Shown here piece after piece: positions 1 through 7,277 of a DNA stretch of 64,000 bases. Where the stretch lies: NCBI GenBank assembly GCA_030693335.1, contig JAUYAU010000007.1, positions 1 through 64,000 on the forward strand, read 5' to 3'. The notes beneath the pieces are model-generated. The model did not search any database. It was given only the letters and a program-made list of their open reading frames with translations, and was not told where the DNA came from. The translations under genes were made by a program, and so were the position numbers. Every line of letters starts with the position of its first letter. The first letter of the stretch is position 1. The DNA comes from Sulfuricurvum sp. Its GTDB lineage: Bacteria; Campylobacterota; Campylobacteria; Campylobacterales; Sulfurimonadaceae.

Positions 1-1
1 G

Positions 2-151
2 GGGCGTATTCAGCTTGGAGTTTCTCTAACTGATGAAGAGACAGCCTCTATCGAGACTTTCCTCAAAGCATTGGATGGGCGTAAACCAAACATCACTTAT
101 CCGATGTTTCCAGCTTCAAACGCAACTACTCCTAAGGTAGATGTAAACTAA
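2..151 (+). CDS. Cytochrome-c peroxidase, C-terminal end only
   Basis: The open frame enters from the left edge and ends at TAA 149-151. The last 49 residues read GRIQLGVSLTDEETASIETF followed by LKALDGRKPN and a short Pro/Asn-rich tail. The pattern LTxEE...I..FLKALDG is typical of the C-terminal end of bacterial di-haem cytochrome c peroxidases (CCP/MauG family), periplasmic enzymes that reduce H2O2 with electrons from small c-type cytochromes. The haem motifs lie outside the window, so the family call rests on this tail alone. It is followed after 24 bases by the convergent L,D-transpeptidase gene. Confidence 0.6.
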   Translation, partial: GRIQLGVSLTDEETASIETFLKALDGRKPNITYPMFPASNATTPKVDVN

Positions 152-175
152 TCATTCTGATTCCCTTCGGGGAAA

Positions 176-856
176 TCACTCACACTCTATTCCCGCAAAC
201 TCTTTTTGATACTTTTTACATTCACTTCTGGGTATTTGCAGCAGCTTCGGTTTTTTATTGGGATCAAACCAACGGATGAGCTCCAGTAACGGTTCTTCAT
301 CCATCGCCGTACATCCGGCTGTGGGACGCTTGTTGGGATGGTTCAGATGAAAAAAGATACATGAACCTCGTCCACTGACACCTTCTCCGTTATAATCAAT
401 CACTGCGCCGTTACGGTACACCGCATCGTTACGACGCATTTGCTCAAAACTTTTAGGTGGATTTTCGGGATTTAAATAACCCATTGTGTTGTAGCGGGTA
501 TCATTGACATCGTCGATGCAAATAAGGTTATCATCTGCGTACCAATACGGCAATGCGGAATTGGCTTTCGAATCTTCACCAAACGTGGCGGTAATGTCAA
601 AAAGACCGGCAGGACTCCTGCCATCGCCTTCTCTCTTCAAGGGTTCATGGCCTTGATCCCAACCTAACCCGCTTCGTCCTAATGTTACGGGAACAGGGGC
701 AGAAATAGCTTTGTATCCACCTGCCTCTTTCTCATATCTGACCATCATTCCTGATGTGGCATTCATATCCCAAGAAGTCACTACTACAAGCTGCTGCGAT
801 CCAAACAACATAAAGGGAAGAATAATAATAAAAATTAATGACTTAAATAGTGACAT
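176..856 (-). CDS. Secreted L,D-transpeptidase (YkuD-like) family protein
   Basis: This 226-residue protein starts with a hydrophobic signal segment (about residues 5-20, ending LFGSQQ), so it should be exported. Near residues 165-185 it has a His-rich stretch (FFHLNHPN) followed by RPTAGCTAMDEE, which matches the H...(S/T)xGC(T/S) signature of YkuD L,D-transpeptidases; the Cys of TAGCT would be the catalytic nucleophile. The family cross-links peptidoglycan stem peptides or attaches proteins to them in the periplasm. In Campylobacterota, relatives also trim peptidoglycan to shape the cell. The gene stands alone, convergent with the peroxidase tail and divergent from the acetyltransferase gene. 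Family call is good; exact reaction unknown. Confidence 0.8.
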   Translation of the reverse strand: MSLFKSLIFIIILPFMLFGSQQLVVVTSWDMNATSGMMVRYEKEAGGYKAISAPVPVTLGRSGLGWDQGHEPLKREGDGRSPAGLFDITATFGEDSKANSALPYWYADDNLICIDDVNDTRYNTMGYLNPENPPKSFEQMRRNDAVYRNGAVIDYNGEGVSGRGSCIFFHLNHPNKRPTAGCTAMDEEPLLELIRWFDPNKKPKLLQIPRSECKKYQKEFAGIECE

Positions 857-928
857 AAAGAGATGGCCTTAGTTCCTTTTAAAGTTAGGTAGTATAGCAT
901 AATGAAAAATTCTCAAGAGGGATAGCGC

Positions 929-1552
929 ATGAAGGTCACTGTTCGAAAAGCATCCGAAGCCGATACCGTGATTATCTGTAAAGCTTTACTCGAAAGTTCC
1001 CGTTCCGGTAAACGGGTCGGTCTTTTTGATTTTGTATTTCAGACCTCCGATGATGCTTTGCTCTTGGATTATCTAAAACGTCTCACCACTGCCCCTACCA
1101 AGTGCTATTGTCATTATTCCAACTTTTTTATCGCTGTTGCGGGAGGTGTAAATGTTGGTGCAATTTGTGCCTATGAACCTCGTATTGCAACACATGATGC
1201 ATTTGCCAAAGCCCTCGAAGAAATTGGAATTGATGAGAGTTATCATGAACGTATTGCCGGCTACTTACTATGCGAACCTGAGGTAGACAATCAAACCTGG
1301 GTGCTGGATTTTCTGATGCTCGAAGAAGAGTATAAAAGCATCGAAAACTACAAAGAGCTTGTTACCAAAAGTATGCTTCCTGCACGTCTCAAGGGATACC
1401 GAAAAGTGCAAACAATGGTAGAAATCGGCTCCGTGGAAACAGAACTGATCTATAAAAAATTGGGCTTTACCCTCATTGATGAAAAAAGAAGCGATTATTA
1501 TGAAGAACAATTTAGCCGTGCCGGACTTATGCGTCTGCAAATGATACTGTAA
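929..1552 (+). CDS. GNAT-family N-acetyltransferase
   Basis: The 207-residue product begins MKVTVRKASEADTVIICKAL, the usual first strand and helix of a GNAT acetyl-CoA-dependent acetyltransferase. It ends with a strand-helix pattern including IYKKLGFTLIDEKR, the typical C-terminal GNAT motif B-like segment (Y..GF). The substrate cannot be told from sequence. The ATG has a clear GAGGGA ribosome-binding site. The stop TAA at 1550-1552 lies in the same frame as the following antiporter coding region, and the Shine-Dalgarno sequence of that gene (AGGA) overlaps this stop. The two genes are therefore probably cotranscribed and translationally coupled. Confidence 0.75.
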   Translation: MKVTVRKASEADTVIICKALLESSRSGKRVGLFDFVFQTSDDALLLDYLKRLTTAPTKCYCHYSNFFIAVAGGVNVGAICAYEPRIATHDAFAKALEEIGIDESYHERIAGYLLCEPEVDNQTWVLDFLMLEEEYKSIENYKELVTKSMLPARLKGYRKVQTMVEIGSVETELIYKKLGFTLIDEKRSDYYEEQFSRAGLMRLQMIL

Positions 1553-1561
1553 GGATCTTCA

Positions 1562-2935
1562 ATCGAATTTGGATTCTTAGGACTCGTTCCCCCTTTTATA
1601 GCGATTTTTCTCGCACTTTTCAGCCGGTCTGTTTTTGTGGCCTTGCTCGCCGCTATTTTAATCGGTGAGTTTATCATTTCAGGATACCATCCCGTAGAGA
1701 CCCTGTTCCTTATGAGCGAGCGGTTTTGGGGATTACTCAATGAACTTTGGGTCCTTAAAACACTCGCTTTTGCCATGATGGTGGGGTCAGTTATGACCCT
1801 TATCGAACGAAGTGGCGGGGTTAATGGATTGATTCATGAACTTAGTACCAAACGCTCTCTGGTCAACTCCAAACGAGGAGCATTAATCCCTAGTTTCATT
1901 GCAGGAATTGTGATTTTTATCGAATCGTCTATCACCTCGCTTGTTGCAGGAGCTATCGGACGACCGTTTTGTGATCGTTTTGGCGTTAGTCGTGCAAAAC
2001 TCGCCTTTGTATGCGACTCCACCTCTGCTCCTGTATGTTCCATCATTGCCATCAACGGCTGGGGAGCATTGCTCCTGGGACTCATCGGCGGACAAATCAC
2101 AGCGGGGCTTATAGCCGGAGAGGAAGCGCGCTGGCTTATCAGTGCAATCGGTTACAATTTTTATGCCTATGTCGCTCTTATTGTAGCTTTTGTAACCATT
2201 TGGTACAACATTGATATTGGGCCCATGAAACATTCCATTGTAGTTGAACCCACTATCGAATGCCAAGATGACAAAGGTTCACTGGGACTGTTTTTATGGC
2301 CAATGGTTTGGATGATTGGCGGTGTTTTGGTCTTTATGCTCATTACTGGCAATGGAAACCTCCTAAAGGGATCAGGATCCAGTTCTATTTTCTATACTCT
2401 GATTGTGACCTTGCTTCTCATGTTCGGCTATTATCGACTTAAAAATGCCATGAGCAGTATCGATTTTATCCGTGCAAGCCTCCAAGGGGCAAAAACGATG
2501 ATGCCTATCACATCCATTCTATTATTAGCATTTGCCATTGGGGGAATCAGTTCAGACATGCACGTAGGACAATACCTAGCCTCCTTCATCGGAGATTATC
2601 TTCCAAGTCCCTATCTACCTGCGGCTATTTTTATCCTAGCAGCCATCATTGCTTTTGCTACGGGAACGAGCTGGGGAGCATTTAGTATTATGTTACCTAT
2701 CGCCATCCCACTTGCAGTGGGATTAGACGCTCCCGTTGCACTCGCTATGGGAGCTGTAATATCAGGCGGGGTATTTGGCGATCATTGTTCCCCTATTTCC
2801 GATACTACCATTATCTCTGCTATGGCATCAGGGTGTTCGGTCCAAGAGCACACCAAAACCCAACTTCCCTATGCCCTCATTTCAGCTGGGATATCTCTTC
2901 TATTATTCATAGGGGCAGGATTACTGATTGTCTAA
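1562..2935 (+). CDS. NhaC-family Na+/H+ antiporter, probable ATC start
   Basis: A polytopic membrane protein of about 457 residues with roughly 11-12 hydrophobic segments. The stretch GGVFGDHCSPISDTTIISA near the C-terminus is the conserved core of NhaC-type (IT superfamily) sodium/proton antiporters. The first standard start (GTG 1637) has no ribosome-binding site and would cut into the first membrane segment. The frame stays open to 1553 and encodes IEFGFLGLVPPFIAIFLALF, the usual NhaC N-terminus. No ATG, GTG or TTG lies in that extension. An ATC at 1562 sits six bases after AGGA, so it is taken as the start. GTG at 1637 is the conservative alternative. The substrate could also be malate or another solute, as in some NhaC relatives. 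Confidence 0.8.
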   Translation: MEFGFLGLVPPFIAIFLALFSRSVFVALLAAILIGEFIISGYHPVETLFLMSERFWGLLNELWVLKTLAFAMMVGSVMTLIERSGGVNGLIHELSTKRSLVNSKRGALIPSFIAGIVIFIESSITSLVAGAIGRPFCDRFGVSRAKLAFVCDSTSAPVCSIIAINGWGALLLGLIGGQITAGLIAGEEARWLISAIGYNFYAYVALIVAFVTIWYNIDIGPMKHSIVVEPTIECQDDKGSLGLFLWPMVWMIGGVLVFMLITGNGNLLKGSGSSSIFYTLIVTLLLMFGYYRLKNAMSSIDFIRASLQGAKTMMPITSILLLAFAIGGISSDMHVGQYLASFIGDYLPSPYLPAAIFILAAIIAFATGTSWGAFSIMLPIAIPLAVGLDAPVALAMGAVISGGVFGDHCSPISDTTIISAMASGCSVQEHTKTQLPYALISAGISLLLFIGAGLLIV

Positions 2936-3191
2936 GTTTATTCTTTGGTGCCTCATCATTTTAAGTGCACAAGCGATCGAACCATTTGAAGAACAAAAGC
3001 CGCTTGGTATGACCACCCCAAACACTACTACAGAAAAAACAGTCAAATGGATACCGCTAAATTCTCAAGAAATGCCTCAAAAAACAACCAAAGTATCCAC
3101 AAAAGCCATCGACGATTCTATCAAAAACCAAATCCAAAAGAAAATGCAGGCACTACTAAAACCAGTAAAGGATGACGAGGAAGATCAATAA
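2928..3191 (+). CDS. Small secreted protein of unknown function
   Basis: An 87-residue product starting at TTG 2928, which lies seven bases after AGGA and overlaps the end of the antiporter gene by eight bases. Residues 1-16 form a signal peptide (MSKFILWCLIILSAQA). The rest is hydrophilic, rich in Thr, Lys and Gln, with no motif I recognise. The overlap suggests translational coupling to the antiporter; no function can be given. The signal peptide, ribosome-binding site and overlap support it being a real gene. Confidence 0.6.
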   Translation: MSKFILWCLIILSAQAIEPFEEQKPLGMTTPNTTTEKTVKWIPLNSQEMPQKTTKVSTKAIDDSIKNQIQKKMQALLKPVKDDEEDQ

Positions 3192-3209
3192 AAAAAACTC
3201 TTTTTAACT

Positions 3210-3227
3210 GCTAACACTACGCTAACA
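3210..3227 (+). promoter_or_regulatory. 11-bp-spaced direct repeat, probable response-regulator site
   Basis: GCTAACA occurs at 3210-3216 and again at 3221-3227, exactly 11 bp apart (one helical turn). This is the arrangement bound by OmpR/PhoB-type response regulators. It lies 43 bases before the Met/Gln-rich protein gene at 3270, and a similar CTAA-CTAA pair precedes the related gene at 5426. The likely binder is one of the two regulators encoded here; that is inference. Confidence 0.45.
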
Positions 3228-3269
3228 TTTTTTGGTGACAATGACATCATAAAAACACAAGGAATTACC

Positions 3270-3608
3270 ATGAAAAAACCTTTAATCTTAGTCGCTCTTT
3301 TGAGCATTACATCTTTTGCCGCTGATTACAGTGCAATGACTATGACAGAAATGCAAGCAATGCGCGGAAATATACCTGAAGCTGATCGTCCCGCTTATCA
3401 AGCTGAAATGCAGACCAGAGTTCAAGCCATGACACAAGAAGAGCGTCAAAGCATGCAAAGAAATATGCATCAAAGTAAACAAGACGGCCAAGGATCTATG
3501 ATTCAAAATAGAGTTCGAACCCAGACGCAGACAATGCAGCCACAAATGCAAAACCGTATGCAAAATATGCAGCAACCTATGGGTGGACGTATGGGTGGCG
3601 GTAGATAA
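3270..3608 (+). CDS. Secreted Met/Gln-rich helical protein, DUF1104-like
   Basis: A 112-residue protein with a clean signal peptide (MKKPLILVALLSITSFAA) and a start preceded by AAGGAA. The mature part has ADYSAMTMTEMQAMRGNIPE, then EADRPAYQAEMQ and MTQEERQSMQ, resembling the DUF1104 family of small Campylobacterota proteins. The last 40 residues are almost only Met, Gln, Arg, Asn and Gly. The helical, Gln/Met-rich, periplasmic character and position beside a two-component system recall CpxP/Spy-type stress chaperones or Met-rich metal binders, but no LTxxQ motif is present, so this is only analogy. A second family member lies at 5426. It is followed by the regulator/kinase pair at 3713-5381. 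Confidence 0.7.
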   Translation: MKKPLILVALLSITSFAADYSAMTMTEMQAMRGNIPEADRPAYQAEMQTRVQAMTQEERQSMQRNMHQSKQDGQGSMIQNRVRTQTQTMQPQMQNRMQNMQQPMGGRMGGGR

Positions 3609-3712
3609 GCTATCCAAACCAGGGGAGAGACTTCCCTTGCCCACAACAAGATCACTTGCTATACTTCTAAGGGAACTATACTAAGCGATCTTAAAAACAC
3701 TCAGGAGAACAA

Positions 3713-4345
3713 GTGCGCATACTACTTCTCGAAGATGATTTTGTATTAGGTGAGAGCATTGAAGAGATATTACGCGAAGCCGATTATGAAGTTAACTGGG
3801 TTCGAAACGGTGACGATGCCGCACAACTTTCTTTTGACCATACTTACGACCTTTATTTATTTGATGTTAATGTCCCTGATATAAATGGATTTGAGCTTCT
3901 AGAGCAGCTGCGCGACACAGATGATTCGACTCCGACTATTTTTATCAGTGCACTAAGTGATATCTCATCTATTACCAAAGGTTTTTCATTAGGGGCAGAT
4001 GATTATCTTAAAAAACCTTTTTTTCCTGAAGAACTACTCGTACGTATTGAAGCCAAATTTGCCAAACGTGATCAAACCATCCACTATGGCATGATCACAT
4101 ATAATCCAAAGACAAATGATGTTACCAAGGATGGAGTGTTCATCGCTTTAGGAGACGTTCAATTGCCATTACTGCGACTTTTTATTACCAATATTGGACG
4201 TACCCTCACCAAAGAGACTCTTTTTGATCTTATGGAACACCCCAGTGATACGGCTCTGAGGGTGGCTATTAACAAGCTCAAACAAACAACGGGCTGGGAC
4301 ATCATGAACATACGCGGGATAGGATATCGTATTGAAACACGCTGA
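3713..4345 (+). CDS. OmpR-family response regulator
   Basis: A 210-residue regulator starting at GTG 3713, with GGAG five bases upstream. Residues 1-115 form a receiver domain: acidic pair E7-D8-D9, phospho-acceptor D51 in LYLFDVNVPD, conserved switch S79 (FISALSD) and K101 region (DDYLKKPF). The C-terminal half is a winged-helix DNA-binding domain ending in NIRGIGYRIETR, the usual wing of OmpR/PhoB regulators, though shorter than average. The kinase gene overlaps its end by 14 bases. It probably controls the Met/Gln-rich genes on either side through 11-bp direct repeats. Confidence 0.9.
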   Translation: MRILLLEDDFVLGESIEEILREADYEVNWVRNGDDAAQLSFDHTYDLYLFDVNVPDINGFELLEQLRDTDDSTPTIFISALSDISSITKGFSLGADDYLKKPFFPEELLVRIEAKFAKRDQTIHYGMITYNPKTNDVTKDGVFIALGDVQLPLLRLFITNIGRTLTKETLFDLMEHPSDTALRVAINKLKQTTGWDIMNIRGIGYRIETR

Positions 4346-5381
4346 AACCGAATCTTTTCGTAAGAGTTTTTTAGTTTTCTTTCTTTCTTTGGCCTTATTG
4401 AGCGGGTTTCTTGCTTATTTCGAATATCTCAAGCAAAAGCAAGCACTTGATGCAACGCTGTTTAACCAAATGAAGCTGTGCAGTTTTGATCTTAAATGCA
4501 GCCAGTTTGAGTTTGATTTTGTCCCTTTGCAATCCAGTAAACTCTATACTCTCACCTCAGAGCCTCAAGGGCTATATGCTCTGTTTAGCATTCCGAAAAA
4601 TGACACCTATGCCCTCAAACTGCGTTTTGCCCAAAAACATTACGCCCAACGGCTGTATGAGATCCAAATCATGATCTTAAAATACTATTTATTGAGTATT
4701 GCGGCTATGGCTCTTCTCTCTTTTTTGTTCTCACTTTATGCACTCTATCCTCTGCGTAAAGCACTGAAACTCACAGAGGAATTTAGCCGCGATATTTTAC
4801 ATGATCTCAATACTCCCCTCTCCTCGCTTCGACTTAATGTTTCCCGCTTGAGTGTAGCTGAGGGTGAGAGAAAAAAAATTGAGCGAATTGAATACAGCAT
4901 CCAAGCCATTGCTTCTCTGGGTAATAATCTTCGCAGTTATCTTGACGGGCACGAATTGCAGCAAGAAAAAATAGAACTTTTTAGCCTCTTGCAAGAGCGA
5001 GTTTCCATCGTAAAACGACTTTATCCGGACATCACCTTTCACTTAGACGGATCATCGCTTGCCATCCATACTAATCGGGATGCTATTATTCGCATTTTTG
5101 ATAATCTTTTAAGCAATGCTGCAAAATACAACAACGCTCATGGTTGCGTTTGGATCAATACCTCTGGCTCAACCATAGTAATTCATGATAATGGCAAGGG
5201 GATCAAAAATACCACAAAAATATTTGACCGCTTTTACAAAGAACATGATCGCGGGCTGGGGATCGGTCTGCATATCGTCAAAAAACTTTGTGATGCCATA
5301 CATATTTCCATAGAGGTACAAAGTACTTTAGGAAAAGGGACTCGGTTCGCTCTCAATTTTAAAGCACTAATGGATCACTAA
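4332..5381 (+). CDS. Membrane sensor histidine kinase
   Basis: A 349-residue kinase starting at TTG 4332, seven bases after AGGA and inside the end of the regulator gene. Residues 13-33 and about 117-140 are membrane segments flanking a periplasmic sensor loop of some 80 residues that contains two Cys (C50, C56). The H-box is ILHDLNTPLSSLRL with phospho-acceptor H157; the N-box is FDNLLSNAAKYN and the G-box GLGIGLHIVKKL. No clear HAMP domain is visible between the second membrane segment and the H-box. It should phosphorylate the regulator encoded at 3713. The Cys pair could sense redox state or metal, which is inference. Its stop codon overlaps the second CTAA repeat. Confidence 0.9.
   Translation: MKHAETESFRKSFLVFFLSLALLSGFLAYFEYLKQKQALDATLFNQMKLCSFDLKCSQFEFDFVPLQSSKLYTLTSEPQGLYALFSIPKNDTYALKLRFAQKHYAQRLYEIQIMILKYYLLSIAAMALLSFLFSLYALYPLRKALKLTEEFSRDILHDLNTPLSSLRLNVSRLSVAEGERKKIERIEYSIQAIASLGNNLRSYLDGHELQQEKIELFSLLQERVSIVKRLYPDITFHLDGSSLAIHTNRDAIIRIFDNLLSNAAKYNNAHGCVWINTSGSTIVIHDNGKGIKNTTKIFDRFYKEHDRGLGIGLHIVKKLCDAIHISIEVQSTLGKGTRFALNFKALMDH
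5365..5381 (+). promoter_or_regulatory. 11-bp-spaced CACTAA direct repeat before second DUF1104-like gene
   Basis: CACTAA at 5365-5370 recurs at 5376-5381, 11 bp apart, matching the CTAA-N7-CTAA core of the site at 3211-3225. It is buried in the last codons of the kinase gene, 45 bases before the ATG of the gene at 5426; a TACAAT at 5393-5398 could serve as -10. Together with the first site it suggests a shared operator for an OmpR-type regulator. Confidence 0.4.
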
Positions 5382-5425
5382 CACTTCTGTACTACAATCC
5401 CCATTTCAGATACAAGGAAAATACA

Positions 5426-5773
5426 ATGAATACGTTAAGAACAGGACTCATCGCAGTGATACTCAGTACTTCACTTCTTTATGGAGCAGATACGATCAAC
5501 GAACAAATCCAAGCCATCCAAAAGGCTTCTGTACAAGAGCGTGCAGAGCTTATGAATAAACTCAAAATACAAATAGCATCCATGAATGAAGAAGAACGTG
5601 CCGATGCAATTAGCAGCCTTCGCACGAGTATGGGAGGTGAGGCTATAAATACTAGAGGCTTCCAAGCACCTATGAGTAGTTCACAGCGGATACAGCAATC
5701 TGCACAACAAAACACACTTATCCAACGTTCAAGCACTCAAATCAATAGTCAAATACCGCGAATGGGGCGATAA
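5426..5773 (+). CDS. Second secreted DUF1104-like protein
   Basis: A 115-residue protein with signal peptide (MNTLRTGLIAVILSTSLLYG) and an AAGGAA ribosome-binding site. The mature part contains INEQIQAIQKASVQERAELM and MNEEERADAISSL, the same alternating helical pattern and EER motif as the protein at 3270, so the two are probably paralogues. The tail is rich in Gln, Ser and Asn and ends RMGR, like the RMGGGR end of the other. It abuts the outer-membrane protein gene (stop TAA directly followed by its ATG), so they form one transcription unit. Role unknown; a periplasmic stress or metal-binding role is a guess. Confidence 0.65.
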   Translation: MNTLRTGLIAVILSTSLLYGADTINEQIQAIQKASVQERAELMNKLKIQIASMNEEERADAISSLRTSMGGEAINTRGFQAPMSSSQRIQQSAQQNTLIQRSSTQINSQIPRMGR

Positions 5774-6583
5774 ATGAAAAAAATACTTTTACTTTCACTG
5801 CTATTAAGTGGGTATCTGTTGGCCGCTGACAGTGATCTAGATGGCGTAGATGATGATCAAGATCAATGTATGAACACACCTTTTAGCGATCTTGTCAATG
5901 CAAGAGGATGCACCATACGCTCATTACAATCCGATCTCAATTATGACATTATCTTGGGTGCCGGCTATTCCCAAATAAATTATGCTTCCCAAGAAAAAGC
6001 CAATACTACAACCCAAACGATTCAAGCCGACTACTACAACGGCAATATTTGGGCACAAGTAACAGGATCTTATTTTAACTCATCCTCTCCTAGCTTTAAA
6101 CAAAGCGGTTTAGGTGATACCCTTATCGCTATTTATTATAAGTCACTGTTTGAAAATGGAATTACCATACAAACCGGGGTTGGTGTTCTGCTCCCGACAT
6201 ACAACAGCGGCTACCATAATGAAGCAGTTGATTATCAAGGTTCTATAAACGTCCAGTACGATCTAAATGATCGCTATAATCTCTTTGGCGGATACAGCTA
6301 TACTCTTGTGGGCGATAAAGATGTCCCTAGTACCCTACTGTATCAAAACACACAAGCATTTTATGCAGGAGCTGGATATACTCTAAGTGACAAAGCGACT
6401 ATCAGCAGTACCTATGCCCAATCGCAAAGTATGTATGTAGGTACACAAACCATTAAGACTGCCTCAGCCAGTCTCTTTTACCAGTTAAGTACCCATTGGT
6501 TCACCATGCTTGATTATCGATACGGATTGAGTGATTCGGCAAGTGATCAAGACGGTTCTGTGCGAATCGGTTACTCTTTTTAG
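5774..6583 (+). CDS. Predicted outer-membrane barrel with Ca-binding thrombospondin-type repeat
   Basis: A 269-residue protein with signal peptide (to about residue 18, SGYLLAA). The mature N-terminus is SDLDGVDDDQDQCMNTP, a thrombospondin type 3 repeat that normally binds calcium through its Asp residues, followed by a paired Cys in RGCTIR. From residue 55 on there are regularly alternating amphipathic strands rich in Tyr, Gly and Thr. The last residues (SVRIGYSF) end in Phe, the usual outer-membrane barrel signal. It looks like a DUF3187/porin-like barrel. The gene follows the DUF1104-like gene without a gap and precedes the second two-component system, which may sense conditions linked to its function. 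Confidence 0.65.
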   Translation: MKKILLLSLLLSGYLLAADSDLDGVDDDQDQCMNTPFSDLVNARGCTIRSLQSDLNYDIILGAGYSQINYASQEKANTTTQTIQADYYNGNIWAQVTGSYFNSSSPSFKQSGLGDTLIAIYYKSLFENGITIQTGVGVLLPTYNSGYHNEAVDYQGSINVQYDLNDRYNLFGGYSYTLVGDKDVPSTLLYQNTQAFYAGAGYTLSDKATISSTYAQSQSMYVGTQTIKTASASLFYQLSTHWFTMLDYRYGLSDSASDQDGSVRIGYSF

Positions 6584-6596
6584 GGCAAGTGTATGC

Positions 6597-6602
6597 TAAA
6601 AT
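6597..6602 (+). promoter_or_regulatory. Extended -10 (TGCTAAAAT) just before second regulator gene
   Basis: TGC-TAAAAT with its hexamer at 6597-6602 fits an extended -10 element. The ATG at 6609 is only seven bases downstream and no Shine-Dalgarno sequence is visible, so a transcript from here would be leaderless. Confidence 0.3.
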
Positions 6603-6608
6603 CTTTTT

Positions 6609-7277
6609 ATGACAAAAACGAAACTATTTCTTTTAGAAGATGATCCCAATCTCAGCGAAAGCGTCACTGAATATCTGGAAGAACATGGGTATAGCGTTAC
6701 GTGTGCTTACGATGCTGCCAGCGCGGAAGATCTCCTTTATGAAACTAAATTTGATTTGCTCCTGCTGGATGTGAATGTTCCCGGAGGAGATGGATTCTCT
6801 CTTTTGAAAAACTCCCGCAGCGGTGGGAATACTACTCCTGCCATTTTTATCACCTCCCGTAATGCTATGAACGATTTAGAAGAAGGGTTTAAAAGCGGCG
6901 GTGATGATTACTTGCGCAAACCCTATGAGCTTAAAGAGCTTCTATTACGGATACAAACGATCCTCAAACGCAATTTTTATCACCCATCCAGCGATCTTAT
7001 CGCTCTGGGAGAAGGAATCAGCTACGATACCGAAAATCAATCCCTTCTAATCAATGGCACTGAGCAATCCCTTCAACCCAAAGAACACAAACTGCTCAAA
7101 CTTTTCATTCAACATATCGGAGAATTGCTTACCCATGAGACCATCATGGACCATTTATGGGAATACGATGAAATATCCAATGATGGGAGCCTGCGCACGT
7201 ACATCAAAACGCTTCGCAAACTGCTAGGAAAGGACCGCATTGTCAGCCACAAACGCATCGGGTATCAGTTCCGCTAA
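6609..7277 (+). CDS. OmpR-family response regulator (second system)
   Basis: A 222-residue regulator. The receiver domain has acidic residues E10-D11-D12, phospho-acceptor D54 in LLLLDVNVPG, a switch Thr/Ser in FITSRN and the Lys of DDYLRKPYE. The C-terminal winged helix runs from about residue 130 and ends RIVSHKRIGYQFR. It is full length for the family and about 35-40% like the regulator at 3713 by eye. No ribosome-binding site precedes the ATG. The partner kinase starts inside its last codons (38-base overlap). With the neighbouring barrel genes it suggests control of the cell envelope. Confidence 0.9.
   Translation: MTKTKLFLLEDDPNLSESVTEYLEEHGYSVTCAYDAASAEDLLYETKFDLLLLDVNVPGGDGFSLLKNSRSGGNTTPAIFITSRNAMNDLEEGFKSGGDDYLRKPYELKELLLRIQTILKRNFYHPSSDLIALGEGISYDTENQSLLINGTEQSLQPKEHKLLKLFIQHIGELLTHETIMDHLWEYDEISNDGSLRTYIKTLRKLLGKDRIVSHKRIGYQFR

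Noticed and set aside
1268-2352. Minus-strand ORFs opposite the acetyltransferase and antiporter
   Set aside because: Shadows of the coding strand without ribosome-binding sites or families.
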